64,000 bases of DNA, taken from NCBI GenBank assembly GCA_002786065.1, contig NHNY01000003.1:992001-1056000 (forward strand). Direction: 5' to 3'. The notes under the pieces are model-generated. The model worked only from the letters and a program-made list of their open reading frames with translations, searched no databases and was not told where the DNA came from. Shown here piece after piece: positions 54,889 through 64,000 of this stretch (within the stretch, counting starts at the first letter, position 1; every line of letters starts with the position of its first letter). The position numbers and the translations under genes were made by a program. This stretch comes from Microcyclospora pomicola (taxonomy: Eukaryota > Ascomycota > Dothideomycetes > Capnodiales).

Positions 54889-57800
54889 ATGGGAGATGAA
54901 GCGGCATATGGTAATGCAGTCTCAATGCAGGTTCGGCAGGGGAGCCATTTTGGTCAGCGGGTCGACTCCAGGCCCGCGCTTAGCTTGTGGCCCACCGATC
55001 CAGCGCCGAAGAAACAGGCGACCTCCTCTTTCACCGCGCGTCACTCTACTACTCATCAGCAACATGGCCTCGCTGCCGATGCGCAAACTTCATCAGCTGT
55101 CCAGGATTCTCCCTTGATACCGCTGCGTGCTGGCCATACGCCCAGGGCCGCGAGTGATCCGACGGCCCGGCTTGCGACGACGCGCGCTGCCGACCTCTCA
55201 ACTGTACCACCGCATGCCACAGATGCGGCAATCGACGAGAGCGCTGGCCAAGGATCTCACAGCATGTCTCGCAGCCTCGACACCGCGATCCCGCCAGTGT
55301 CTCCATTGAGTCAAAGCTCGTTTGACACAGCAGTGCCGTCTCCGGTCTGGATCAATCGACAGGCGGCTTCCAGTGCTCAAACACTGCATGCGCTTGGTCT
55401 GCCGCACGATTCCCCCTTGGAAAATGGACCTGGCACTCCAATTTCCATCAAGCCTGCCGGATCGCGCTGGCTCCCAAGTCACTGGGGCGATGTCGCGGGA
55501 AAGAGTGATGAATGTCCGCCACCGCCACCACCCAAATCGCCGCGGCATCATGCACCACCGCGAAATGTACCCTCACCGAAACAGGTCGCACCGCAGCCTG
55601 CACCGATGCCTGCGGCCACTGATGTCGGAGAGAAGTCGCACAATGCCCAACTGATACCCGAGTTCCGGTTCACGCGCGGGTTCAATCTGGAAGTCTCAGC
55701 GCCTACTCAATCTGTCCCGAGAAGTGTCGTGAAGCCTGTGCCTGTCGAGAACTCCTCATCTTCCTCATCAGCTCCCGAGATCGATGATTCAGACATGGCA
55801 GATACTGCGCAGACGTACTCAGCAACTCGCATGCACGTACGCAAAGAATCAATCATCAAGCGGCCGATTGTTACCGTGGTCACCATGCACGGTCGTTCTT
55901 CTCCTTCAAGCATAGATCTCACTAAACCATCTTTCCCGGTGCCTCCAAGTCCAACGATTCACAACCGGCTCGAACGGGACGAATCACTCAAATCGCTATT
56001 TCTGCAGCCCAAGGACAAACAGCCTCCGCTTGCCACTGGCACAAGGCGTGTCGTCGATGTTGAGGCGAAACCAGAAGTTGCGATGAACACATCGCAGTCT
56101 TATGGTAATAGCAGCTCGAAGATCCAGCAATCCATCGCTCAGGCACATTCGACCCTACCTTCTACTGCCAGTAGACTCAACACGCATCTGGTCTCGTCTG
56201 CAACTGCACCCAATCGGACCATTCCTCCACGGCCGGCGGTGACCAAACCTATCGTATCGGCCGATGCAGTTACAGATCAGGGAGCTAAAGGTATATCGTC
56301 TCTGACCAAGTCACACGTGGTCCGACCTGCCGCGTCATTTGCTCTGTTCCCGCGAGCTGGCGACGAGCAGAGTGATCTACCTCTACGACGGAAGCCTGCA
56401 GATCCCAACATTCAGAGTCGTCCATCAACCCCGCAAGACCGAGCAAAATCCCACGGGATTTCCGCCCTACGTGATCAACCGCACCCACAGCAAATCTTGA
56501 CATCACCGAAGATAAATCAGGTGGCGAGGTCAGCTACACCTGTGCAACTTTCGCCAGCACCTTCACGAGAAGCGATTCGTGAGATGCGCGCTCAAGGCCA
56601 AGCGGCGGCTAAACCAGAGTCGAGATTTTTGAGACAATATTTCCGTGCGCCGTCGCCTCAGCCGCCCTCCAGACCTGCTCCGGTCCCACGAGACGTTGCT
56701 CGCCGCAAGTCCCCGGATAGTCCAAGAACGAAGGCTCTCGCAGCAGCATCGAGTCGGAACAAGGATCACTCTGAGTCTCCACAAAAGCCAGTAAATATCC
56801 AGGCGTCCGAGCCCTGGCAACGCGGCCGGCTTGGAGCCTCTAGCGATCGAGAGCCAGCTCAAAGCCAGGATTCGTCTAGAACAATCGTGGAAAAGCAGAC
56901 CCGAGCCTCTTCCATTGCTTCAGAAGCACGATCCAGATCCAGTGCAGGTTCCGGAACAACAAGAATGTCCGTCCCCCACGCCTTTATGGATTCGAGAACC
57001 TCAAACGCAGCCCCGCTTGTCGTGCCGGATGAGAGCATGGCTGAACAGGTGGCACGTATCCAGAAACTTGCACAAGACTCGGAAATACTCCATACTCGTT
57101 ATGCGCTGCTTCGAGCCGACAGACAGAAACTCTCAAGCTCTCTGACTGCCAGCTTGAAAGGGGAAAAGTCTGGTCCAGAATATGCCACCACGCTGCTTGA
57201 CCAGCATCTTGGACTTTGTACGATCAGCTCATCCATAGACATATGCTTTGCCAAACTGAAGTCTCTGGACTGCCGAAAGGAGGAGGCAATTTCTGCTTTG
57301 GTGGCGTATATCGAAGCGCAGCAAAGGAAGGATCGCATCAGCGCTGCAGCGGCAGCGGCACAAGCAGCTGCTGTGGCGATTCCAAAGCTTCCTGTGGCAA
57401 TGCCACGGGAGACTCCACCGAAAATGGAGAGTCAAAGCCTGCTTCAAGACCAGCTGGGATCGCTTGGGGCGGCGCCTTCTTCTCTCCACACGATTCCAGA
57501 GTTGGCCAAGATCACGCCGACAGTCGGTATGCCCAAGCTAGAGAAGAAGTTATCGTTGAAGAAGAAGCCGGATCTGCTTGAAACCACGCGCCCGCCCATT
57601 GACAGCACCCCTGAACTAACCCCAGCGACACCAGAAGCCAACATGATGGACAATGAGACGCCGGAACCACCACGTCATCAGCCAGAATTGCTGCAAGGCG
57701 CGAACAAGGGGTCATCGAGTCAAGTCCAAACCAAGGACATGGAGATTACTGCAGAGAAGGTGGCAGATGGTAATGGGAACACACGCAATGACCAAGTAAA

Positions 57801-58446
57801 ACCAGCAGTCTCCACGAGCGATTCCCAGGAGACCACAGTTCTGACTTTAGTCAATGAGAACGCCAACACTCGCAACTCTACCATTCGACTGACAGGCGAG
57901 GGCGCAGTAAGGATAATGTCCATGATAGCTCAAGAAGCCACTCAAAACAGCCTGTCGACAGTTGCTGATGCTGAATCCGAGGAAGAGGATGCGGCAACGC
58001 CCCCGACATTAGCCAGCAAGACGTTCTTTGGACTGGGCCCGATGATGCTTGAAGTCGATATACCAACCTCACCTTTCAAGCTTCTAGCTCCATCGCTATG
58101 GGACACGTCACCAAATCTCGAGCTGAGCGACCCGTGGTCACTCAGCACGTCGAACGTCTCCACGGGCGGAGGCAGCGATACTACCGTCAAGCGTGCGCCC
58201 AGTGCGACGACATCCAGCACACGCGAGTCGGACAGCTTAGCTTCGAGCGAGGTAGATTTCAATACAGACTCGTCCACCTCGTCCCGAGATGAGCCAGAGA
58301 TCGGCACGCCGGGCGAGGAGAAGCCGGTCATGCTGTCGGCGCGAAGTTCGACCAAAGTCAGCGTCAAATCTCCCGGCATGATGGACGATGATCTGCTGGA
58401 CTACTACGTGCAGATGCGGAATGGCAGCATCTCTAGCCTTAAATGA
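54889..58446 (+). CDS. Long disordered protein with a single coiled coil, function unknown
   Basis: Single exon, 1185 aa from the first ATG (54889). The frame is open a little upstream, so a 5' exon may be missing. I do not recognise it. Residues 1-700 are rich in Ser, Pro, Thr and basic residues, with Pro runs (PPPPPPKSPRHHAPPRN) that could bind SH3 or WW domains. Residues about 717-850 form the only ordered-looking part: MAEQVARIQKLAQDSEILHTRYALLRADRQKLSSSL, a helix pair around LCTISSSIDICFAKLKSLDCRKEEAISALVAYIEAQQ, then an Ala-rich helix. Residues 960-1185 are acidic and end in MMDDDLLDYYVQMRNGSISSLK, which looks like a short conserved C-terminal motif. The layout suggests a scaffold or cortical protein; this is inference. 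Confidence 0.75.
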   Translation: MGDEAAYGNAVSMQVRQGSHFGQRVDSRPALSLWPTDPAPKKQATSSFTARHSTTHQQHGLAADAQTSSAVQDSPLIPLRAGHTPRAASDPTARLATTRAADLSTVPPHATDAAIDESAGQGSHSMSRSLDTAIPPVSPLSQSSFDTAVPSPVWINRQAASSAQTLHALGLPHDSPLENGPGTPISIKPAGSRWLPSHWGDVAGKSDECPPPPPPKSPRHHAPPRNVPSPKQVAPQPAPMPAATDVGEKSHNAQLIPEFRFTRGFNLEVSAPTQSVPRSVVKPVPVENSSSSSSAPEIDDSDMADTAQTYSATRMHVRKESIIKRPIVTVVTMHGRSSPSSIDLTKPSFPVPPSPTIHNRLERDESLKSLFLQPKDKQPPLATGTRRVVDVEAKPEVAMNTSQSYGNSSSKIQQSIAQAHSTLPSTASRLNTHLVSSATAPNRTIPPRPAVTKPIVSADAVTDQGAKGISSLTKSHVVRPAASFALFPRAGDEQSDLPLRRKPADPNIQSRPSTPQDRAKSHGISALRDQPHPQQILTSPKINQVARSATPVQLSPAPSREAIREMRAQGQAAAKPESRFLRQYFRAPSPQPPSRPAPVPRDVARRKSPDSPRTKALAAASSRNKDHSESPQKPVNIQASEPWQRGRLGASSDREPAQSQDSSRTIVEKQTRASSIASEARSRSSAGSGTTRMSVPHAFMDSRTSNAAPLVVPDESMAEQVARIQKLAQDSEILHTRYALLRADRQKLSSSLTASLKGEKSGPEYATTLLDQHLGLCTISSSIDICFAKLKSLDCRKEEAISALVAYIEAQQRKDRISAAAAAAQAAAVAIPKLPVAMPRETPPKMESQSLLQDQLGSLGAAPSSLHTIPELAKITPTVGMPKLEKKLSLKKKPDLLETTRPPIDSTPELTPATPEANMMDNETPEPPRHQPELLQGANKGSSSQVQTKDMEITAEKVADGNGNTRNDQVKPAVSTSDSQETTVLTLVNENANTRNSTIRLTGEGAVRIMSMIAQEATQNSLSTVADAESEEEDAATPPTLASKTFFGLGPMMLEVDIPTSPFKLLAPSLWDTSPNLELSDPWSLSTSNVSTGGGSDTTVKRAPSATTSSTRESDSLASSEVDFNTDSSTSSRDEPEIGTPGEEKPVMLSARSSTKVSVKSPGMMDDDLLDYYVQMRNGSISSLK

Positions 58447-59093
58447 AGCGTCCTCTTCGCTGTAATTTGAGTGTACAGAGTGAGAGCGAGATGGATATAC
58501 ATATAGCAACACCAGGAAAAGGCCATAATGACAACATGAGGAGATAAAATACGAGACCATATGTTAATATATACCCAACTGAGGCGTCCCTTGTTTTTTT
58601 GTGTTAAAAGCGAGGGCAGCGAAATATACAGATATAAATTTCATACTGCTACATCAAGATCATCATATTCCTTGAGGTCGGATGATGTACTCTGGAACGT
58701 TTCGAGTGCTTCGAAGTGTATTACATCAACTGCTGCTAGTCCATAGGGTTCGACCCCGACGGCACGAAGAGGTAGAAGACAGAACCAGGTAGATACAGTC
58801 TTAGTCGTTCTGCTAGGTCTAGGTAACATCTTGCCTAACGAAAAGAGATGACCTATCGCCAAGCATAATGCCGACTTCCTAGAACTACATATATCTTCTT
58901 TGAGCAGGTAGCAGTATGATCGAACGAGAATACATTACATGTAGTAAACACATTGGAAGTCTATATGAGGTAGGCCAGACGTAAAGCGATCACGTGCGAC
59001 GCTCCACCACTTTAACGCGTGAACGCGTCTCCCAAGCTTGCACCAATTCCATTGCTGGCGTGAAAGACGTCCAACCACAACTCAACCCGCAGC
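58447..59093. other. Spacer upstream of the RFC gene
   Basis: 650 bp, AT-richer than its surroundings. GGTTCGACCCC at 58747 resembles a tRNA B box but has no partner A box or cloverleaf. No gene seen. Confidence 0.55.
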
Positions 59094-60349
59094 ATGGCTC
59101 TCCTCGTCGACAAACACCGGCCACGCAGCCTGGAGAACCTCTCCTACCACCCTGAGCTCGCCGATCGACTCGGCGCCCTCGCCGCCTCCGGCGACTTCCC
59201 GCACCTGCTCATCTACGGACCCTCCGGCGCCGGCAAGAAGACGCGCATCACGGCGACGCTGCGCGCGCTGTACGGGCCCGGGGTGGAGAAGATCAAGATC
59301 GACAGCCGGGTGTTCCAGACGACGTCGAACCGCAAGCTAGAGTTCAACATCGTGTCGTCCAACTACCACCTCGAGATCACGCCGTCCGATGTCGGCAACT
59401 ACGACCGCGTCGTCATCCAGGACCTGCTAAAGGAGGTCGCGCAGACGCAGCAGGTCGATCTCGCGGCCAAGCAGCGCTTCAAGGTCGTCGTCATCAATGA
59501 GGCGGATCACCTCACGCGCGATGCGCAGGCCGCGCTGCGTCGGACGATGGAGAAGTACAGCCCGAATCTGCGCCTGATCCTGCTGGCGAACAGCACGAGC
59601 AATATCATTGCGCCGATCCGCTCGCGGTGTCTGCTCGTGCGGGTCGCGGCGCCGACGGAGGTGGAGATCGCCGGCGTGCTGGCTAAGGTGGGCAAGATGG
59701 AGGGATACAGAAGTTGCGAGCCGCTGGAGAGGAGGATCGCGAAGGACAGTGGGCGGAATCTCAGGAGGGCCCTGCTGATGTTTGAGGCGGTGCATGCACA
59801 GAAGTGAGTGGACGCGGGTGTGATCACAGGGTGATAAGTAGGTGGGAGCTGACAGGAGATGACAGTGATAATATATCGGAGAAGACGATGATACCGCCAC
59901 CGGATTGGGAGGCACTGATCGAAGTCATCGCTACAGAAATCGTCGAGGAACGGACGCCAGCGAGAATACTGCAAGCGCGAGCGAAGCTGTATGATTTGCT
60001 CACGCATTGCATACCGCCGACAACCATTCTCAAGGTGAGACGCACCCACTGGAGATCCTCTACGCGATCAAGTGTCTGCAAATACTAACCCGTACAGACC
60101 CTCACGTTCAAACTCATGCCCAAGATCGACGATGGCCTCAAAGTCGACGTGATCAAATGGAGTGCATTCTACGAACACAGGATCCGCACCGGCACCAAAG
60201 TCATCTTCCACCTGGAGGCTTTTGTTGCAAAGTTTATGCGATTATACGAAGGGTGAGTAGATCTGCTTTCCATGAGCTGTGGTCGTTCGAGATGCTGACT
60301 TGCTGCGCCTAGAAACCTGATGGGTATGGATGTTGACTGGGATGATTAA
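59094..60349 (+). CDS. Replication factor C small subunit (human RFC3 / yeast Rfc5 type)
   Basis: Four exons: 59094-59803, 59866-60034, 60098-60252 and 60313-60349 (356 aa); introns are 60-63 nt. The RFC pentamer loads PCNA at primer ends and in repair. MALLVDKHRPRSLENL starts the protein. Walker A reads GPSGAGKKTR, the KK form typical of this subunit. The Walker-B region VVVINEADHLT is degenerate, also typical of the non-hydrolysing subunit. The SRC motif is present (IRSRCLLVRV). The collar domain after the first intron includes RILQARAKLYDLLTHCIPP and SAFYEHRIRTGTKVIFHLEAFVAKFM. For intron 1, the nearer acceptor at 59855 breaks the frame, so the one ending at 59865 was used. The first 600 bases are extremely GC-rich at third positions compared with the later exons. 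Confidence 0.94.
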
Positions 60350-60782
60350 ATGACCACAACGGTATTGTGGCTATAAGTACAAAGGGTCTACTGCAGGCAT
60401 ATCGCAAACAACAGTGGAATGTGGGCGATGAATATATGGTTTAACGGCATTAGCGCGGCGTTATGAGCTGCATAGCAATTGCATGAGTGTGGGGCGGAAC
60501 GAATGTTGCATCATCGCTACACGTCGCGTGCCACTTCAATGATGAATTCAACCCCACCAGCCGGTTGAGCCATTAAGAGAATAGACCCGTCTCACCGAAA
60601 CCTGAATTGCAAGTGTGCACGTAGGTACCACAAGTACACCTACCATTCCACTCACCCGTCCATCTCTACATTCTTGACATCCTGCTCCAACCTCCTCAAT
60701 CAAAACGAGCCCCCAAAAACGCAAGCTCTACTCCGCGATATCACCTCTATCAGCATTCACGCGGCTACCTCCTACCTACAAC
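60350..60782. other. Spacer upstream of the hydrophilin-like gene
   Basis: 433 bp. The last 180 bp are C/T- and C/A-rich, a typical fungal promoter tract. Nothing else seen. Confidence 0.55.
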
Positions 60783-61283
60783 ATGTCCTCATCGTCCAAC
60801 TCGCAACTCATGGACACTGAGCCCGGCGGCGAGGGCGGCCAGTATGCATTCCCCTCTCTCCTTCCCCCTTGTTGCCTTTCCCACCCTCCACAACTGCCCT
60901 ATACCTAACCGACGCCTCCACCCGACAGATACGAAGGCGACCTGGGCCTCGCGCGGCCGCACAAGACGTCCGGCGGCCAGCTGGGGTCGGCGCAGACCAC
61001 CACCGACGCCGCGCAGACGGACGAGGGCGCACAGCAGAAGGCCGAGCGCGGCGAGCAGACGGCGGAGAACATGCGGTACGGGCAGGCGATCAGCGAGCAG
61101 GGCGTGGGGGGTATGACGGATGGGTCGGTGGGGCAGGAGGGCGCGAGCGCGGCGAGCGAGGAGGGGTATGGAAGGATGGCGCAGCAGGATGGACAGAGTG
61201 GTGAGGGTGTGACGGCCGAGGGAGGTCGGAGTGCGGCGGGGTATGGAGGGGAGGGAGATATGGATAAGGGCATTGGCGGGTGA
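60783..61283 (+). CDS. Small hydrophilin-like Gly/Gln/Ala-rich protein
   Basis: Exons 60783-60841 and 60929-61283 (137 aa); the 87-nt intron has a GTATGC donor, a CTAACC branch site and a CAG acceptor, and the join (GGEGGQ|YEGDLGLARPH) is in frame. About a quarter of residues are Gly, with many Gln, Glu, Ala and Ser and almost no hydrophobic or Cys residues. The C-terminal half repeats loose units such as GYGRMAQQDGQSGEG, GRSAAGYGGEGDMDKGIGG. This fits hydrophilins / LEA-like proteins induced by drying or osmotic stress (Gly above 6%, high hydrophilicity), but no named family is recognised. Convergent with the SSU1-like gene, stop codons only 53 bp apart. Confidence 0.7.
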
Positions 61284-61336
61284 GGAGCTGAGGTTCTGTG
61301 ACAGACACTGGGATTGCAAAGCGGTAAAGCATCTGT

Positions 61337-62868
61337 TCAGCGGCGGTCTATATCTGGCGCTTCACGCGTATTCAGCCGTGCGAGCGGCGTGCTTCGCTCC
61401 TGTGCTACAGCGGTGCTCTGCACGCTCTCGGTCTCCTTTTCCTCGTCGCTGCTGCTGCGTTCTGGCGTCGGGTCGTCCTTCTTCAGGTTTGCCAGGCACG
61501 GCGCATGGAACAGCTCACCGGACCATGCGCCTTTGGCGGTCCCGGCGGCGATCACGATCCAGAGCAGGATCACGGCAGTGCCGAAGATCGTGCCGAGGAC
61601 GCGGAAGAATCGTGAGGGCAGCTCCTCGCCGATCAAGATCGTGCTGACCGAGTATACGCCCAGGGGGAACGTAAAACCCCACCAGCCCATGTTGAAGGGA
61701 AAGGGGCGCGCCATGTAGATGGAAGCGAGCGCGAAGGCAAACCAGATCAAGCCCCAGCCCCATAGAATCAGCGCGATGAAGAACCCCAGCACGTAGGCAA
61801 TGCGGCCGGCGAGAGGATCGATGGTATCGGTTTGTGGGAACACGATCGCCGCCATCTTGCCCAGGTATAGGATCGTGTAGCCCCCGAAGCCGAGTGGGCC
61901 GAGAGGAAGGAACGCCGAGACGATGACTTCACGCGGCGGCATCTTGTGCAGGGCGAGGCGCTGGTAGTACATCACCAGGACCGAGAGGGCCATGGGTGCC
62001 GCCATGCCCCACATCACGTAGCAGGTTATGATCGTGCCGAGAGCGTACTGAGGGTTGGGGAGTATGCTTGAGACCTCGCTTCCAGTCCCAGCTGCCACGA
62101 TGGTAGCAGCGATGGGTAGTAGTTGTGCGGCTGTGATGCTGTCGAGAGCTCGTTGATGTGAGGCGGACATGCTTTGTAGAGTTCAGTCAAAGTACGGTAG
62201 GTCTAGGCTTGGGAATGATTGTGATTGGACTTACAGTAGAATTCCAAGACTGATCGTGACACTCACGGCCACAATGCTGTCTAGCATCCACATGGCCCAG
62301 CCCACCCAGATGGCCCATTCGCCCCATGCTGGCACACAGACGAAAATCCACATCTCAACGATGGTGGCAAAGCCCATGGGAATGGTGCCCAAAAACAGGC
62401 TGTTGGTAGGGTCTGCAATCATCACCTGTGCGCAGCAGGTCAGGACGAATCAGTAAAGAAGTTCGCATGACTACGACATAAGCATCGTACTTTCCAGATC
62501 TCCGGCCAGATGGCATATCTCAAGATCGAAGCCATCAAGGCCAAGCTAAACAACGCAACGTTGAGAACGAAGAAGACGATGCTGAGGTAGTACAGCCAGT
62601 CTGCCTGCCATGGTATCGTGATCAGGATGGTGGAAACAATGCCAGTGCCCATGGTTACGGAGAACCAGGAAGGCGAGAAGTTACGGACGATCCGCCGCCA
62701 TCCTTGATCATATTTGGATCGTACAGTCCGTGATGGACGGTCTTTGACAGTGTTGTGTACGTTATTCGAAGAGTCCGGTTCTGTTTTTGGTGCTCTATCA
62801 GGACTTGATTTGTTCTCAGCATCCAACGTTTGAGCCGCTGTGGCGGTCATTGCAGGATTGTCAGCCAT
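61337..62868 (-). CDS. SSU1: SSU1-type sulfite exporter (TDT / C4-dicarboxylate transporter superfamily)
   Basis: Exons 62868-62491, 62425-62235 and 62171-61337 (467 aa); introns are 65 and 63 nt. Yeast Ssu1 pumps sulfite out of the cell and fungal homologues help excrete sulfite during cysteine or keratin breakdown. After a hydrophilic N-terminus (1-60) comes the family signature RNFSPSWFSVTMGTGIVSTIL and ten predicted membrane segments, with SLFLGTIPMGFATIVEMW and the late motif FNMGWWGFTFPLGVYSVSTI. The C-terminal tail is charged. Start at 62868 (MADNPAMTATAA); an ATG nine codons upstream at 62895 is also in frame. It shares a 266-bp divergent promoter with the M20 amidohydrolase gene. Confidence 0.92.
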
Positions 62869-63134
62869 GGCTACAATGACACACGCGAGTGGCAATCAAT
62901 GTGTGGGTTGAAAATTGACACAAACGATCAAGGACGAAGTGTCCATATGATCCTTCTCTCGATCAGAGTGAACGATATATGTACTCTTTCATAAACCGTT
63001 CATCTAGTCTGGTCGGCTTTCAAGTGGAGCATCTGCAGCATTGGCGAGGTTGATCGGAATGGCCTGTGCATCAAGCTTGGACACCGCTTCCGCAAACCTC
63101 TTTTCTTCCTCCGCTCCAATTCTGCATTTCCACG
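62869..63134. promoter_or_regulatory. Divergent promoter SSU1 / M20 amidohydrolase
   Basis: 266 bp between the two start codons; co-regulation is possible. Three GATC tetramers occur (about 62926-62974), so GATC clusters are not unique to the UVE1 promoter. Confidence 0.5.
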
Positions 63135-64000
63135 ATGTCCTTCACCATTGGCAACAGCCTCATCCGGGCTTGCAGACTACCTGCAGCGACGGCACCGTAT
63201 CGTGCTACAGCTGTGGCACTATGGCGGAATGGAAGAATGTCGCAGAGGCGGCACTTCGCCCGCTCGTCATCGGCGGCTATTGCGGTGGCTGAGATGAAGC
63301 CGAAAGATTTTGCTAGCCTTCGAGTCGACCAAGACAGGTTGATGAACGACATTCACTCGACCTGCGAGTGGGGCAAGGGTGAAGCATGGGGCGAGTAAGT
63401 CGGATCTTTTCTTCCCGCCTCTGTCGGGCACCGTCCTGCTTGTATGATGATCAACTTTACACCCACAAAATATGAGATTCTTCGATGAGAAATCAAACAT
63501 CAATACTAAGAACAGCCAACTGAACTTTGCAGCATTTCATCAGATCAAGCACAATATCTATTTGAGAAAAGGGATTTAGGCTAACAAAATGATTCTGTTC
63601 GCAGCGGTGAGACTGAAACTGGCATGTCACGGCTTTCTCTATCAGATTCAGATAAGCAGGCTCGGGAATGGTTCCAGCAGACCACTGAAGCACTAGGATG
63701 CAAGGTGACTGTTGACGCGATGGGCAACCAATTTGCTGTCCGTCCAGGCCTTAACAATGAGGAGCCGCCTACATATGCTGGTAGTCATCTTGACACACAG
63801 CCTACTGGTGGTAGGTACGACGGTATCCTCGGCGTCATAGCCGCTGTTGAAATGCTCAAAGTCCTCAACGACAATTCAATCGAGACATCATACCCAGTAG
63901 GTGTTGTGAACTGGACGAACGAAGAGGGCGCTAGATTCCCCTTGTCAATGGTAGCGAGCGGTGTGTGGGCTGAGGCAATCCCCCTCGAAAAGGCTCACAA
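63135..64000 (+). CDS. M20-family Zn amidohydrolase (N-carbamoyl-amino-acid hydrolase / beta-ureidopropionase like), 3' end outside window
   Basis: Exons 63135-63394 and 63605-64000+ ; the 210-nt intron is long for this genome but its ends (GAGTAAGT, TTCGCAG) and the join WGDGETETGMSRL are good. Members cut N-carbamoyl amino acids, ureidopropionate or allantoate. Residues 1-45 are basic and Ser-rich with MSFTIGNSLIRACRLP, a likely mitochondrial presequence. The catalytic domain begins LRVDQDRLMNDIHSTCEWG and shows MSRLSLSDSDKQAREWF, GNQFAVRPGL, GSHLDTQPTGGRYDGILGV with the metal-binding His and Asp, and VNWTNEEGARFP with the catalytic Glu pair. Only about half of the expected 420 residues are visible. 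The exact substrate cannot be told. Confidence 0.9.

Noticed and set aside
58740-58765. tRNA-like B box (GGTTCGACCCC)
   Set aside because: No A box 30-60 bases upstream and no acceptor stem.
13421-63394. A biosynthetic or defence gene cluster
   Set aside because: No polyketide or peptide synthase, terpene cyclase, NLR or toxin-antitoxin pair is present; most genes are conserved housekeeping genes.

Overview
The window is 64 kb of nuclear DNA from a filamentous ascomycete. Three things point there: short spliceosomal introns (mostly 49-79 nt, GT...AG, often with CTAAC/CTGAC-like branch sites), genes on both strands with 0.2-3 kb spacers, and a fungal protein set (BYS1-type thaumatin-like protein, KRE9/KNH-like protein, fungal transcription-factor domain, SSU1 sulfite pump, TPO1-type MFS carrier). 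The style fits Dothideomycetes or another Pezizomycotina class; I cannot name a species. I found no rRNA, tRNA, CRISPR array, transposase, reverse transcriptase or virus-like element.

Layout: 1-1610 (-) choline sulfatase, cut by the window edge; 2558-3389 (+) peptidyl-tRNA hydrolase 2; 3390-6704 a long stretch without a convincing gene; 6705-7610 (-) secreted thaumatin-like protein; 7611-10866 a second gene-poor stretch ending in decayed tandem repeats of about 132 bp; 10867-12756 (-) MFS polyamine/drug carrier; 13421-15486 (-) secreted GH30 glycosidase; 16701-22658 (-) DOCK-family GEF; 23954-26941 (+) secreted GH2 beta-mannosidase; 27114-28146 (-) KRE9-like membrane protein; 28551-31772 (-) Vps39/Vam6; 31995-32583 (+) LSM1; 33681-36166 (+) unknown; 36603-38957 (+) Gep3/YqeH-type GTPase; 39274-40088 (-) mitochondrial GrpE (Mge1); 41024-42105 (-) mucin-like membrane protein; 42842-44790 (+) GH47 alpha-mannosidase; 45588-48071 (-) GH89 alpha-N-acetylglucosaminidase; 48626-51031 (+) UV-damage endonuclease; 51913-53544 (+) fungal transcription-factor-domain protein without a zinc cluster; 54889-58446 (+) long disordered protein; 59094-60349 (+) RFC clamp-loader subunit; 60783-61283 (+) hydrophilin-like protein; 61337-62868 (-) SSU1-type sulfite exporter; 63135-64000 (+) M20 amidohydrolase, cut by the window edge.

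Most genes are housekeeping: HOPS tethering, mRNA decay, mitochondrial chaperone and ribosome work, DNA repair and replication. Among them are four glycosidases (GH30, GH2, GH47, GH89) and a sulfatase, a set that partly resembles a lysosomal glycan-breakdown kit, although the genes lie on both strands and form no tight cluster. No obvious secondary-metabolite or defence cluster is present. The signals most worth a second look are the abrupt codon-composition jump inside the beta-mannosidase gene, the 132-bp degenerate tandem repeats, the NPFxD endocytosis signal on the KRE9-like protein, the two candidate starts of the UV endonuclease, a recurrent intergenic TAAGGTA(A)GG word, and a 26-bp near-perfect palindrome in the large gene-free stretch. 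Exon joins were read by eye from splice signals and frame continuity; every spliced total I give is a multiple of three.
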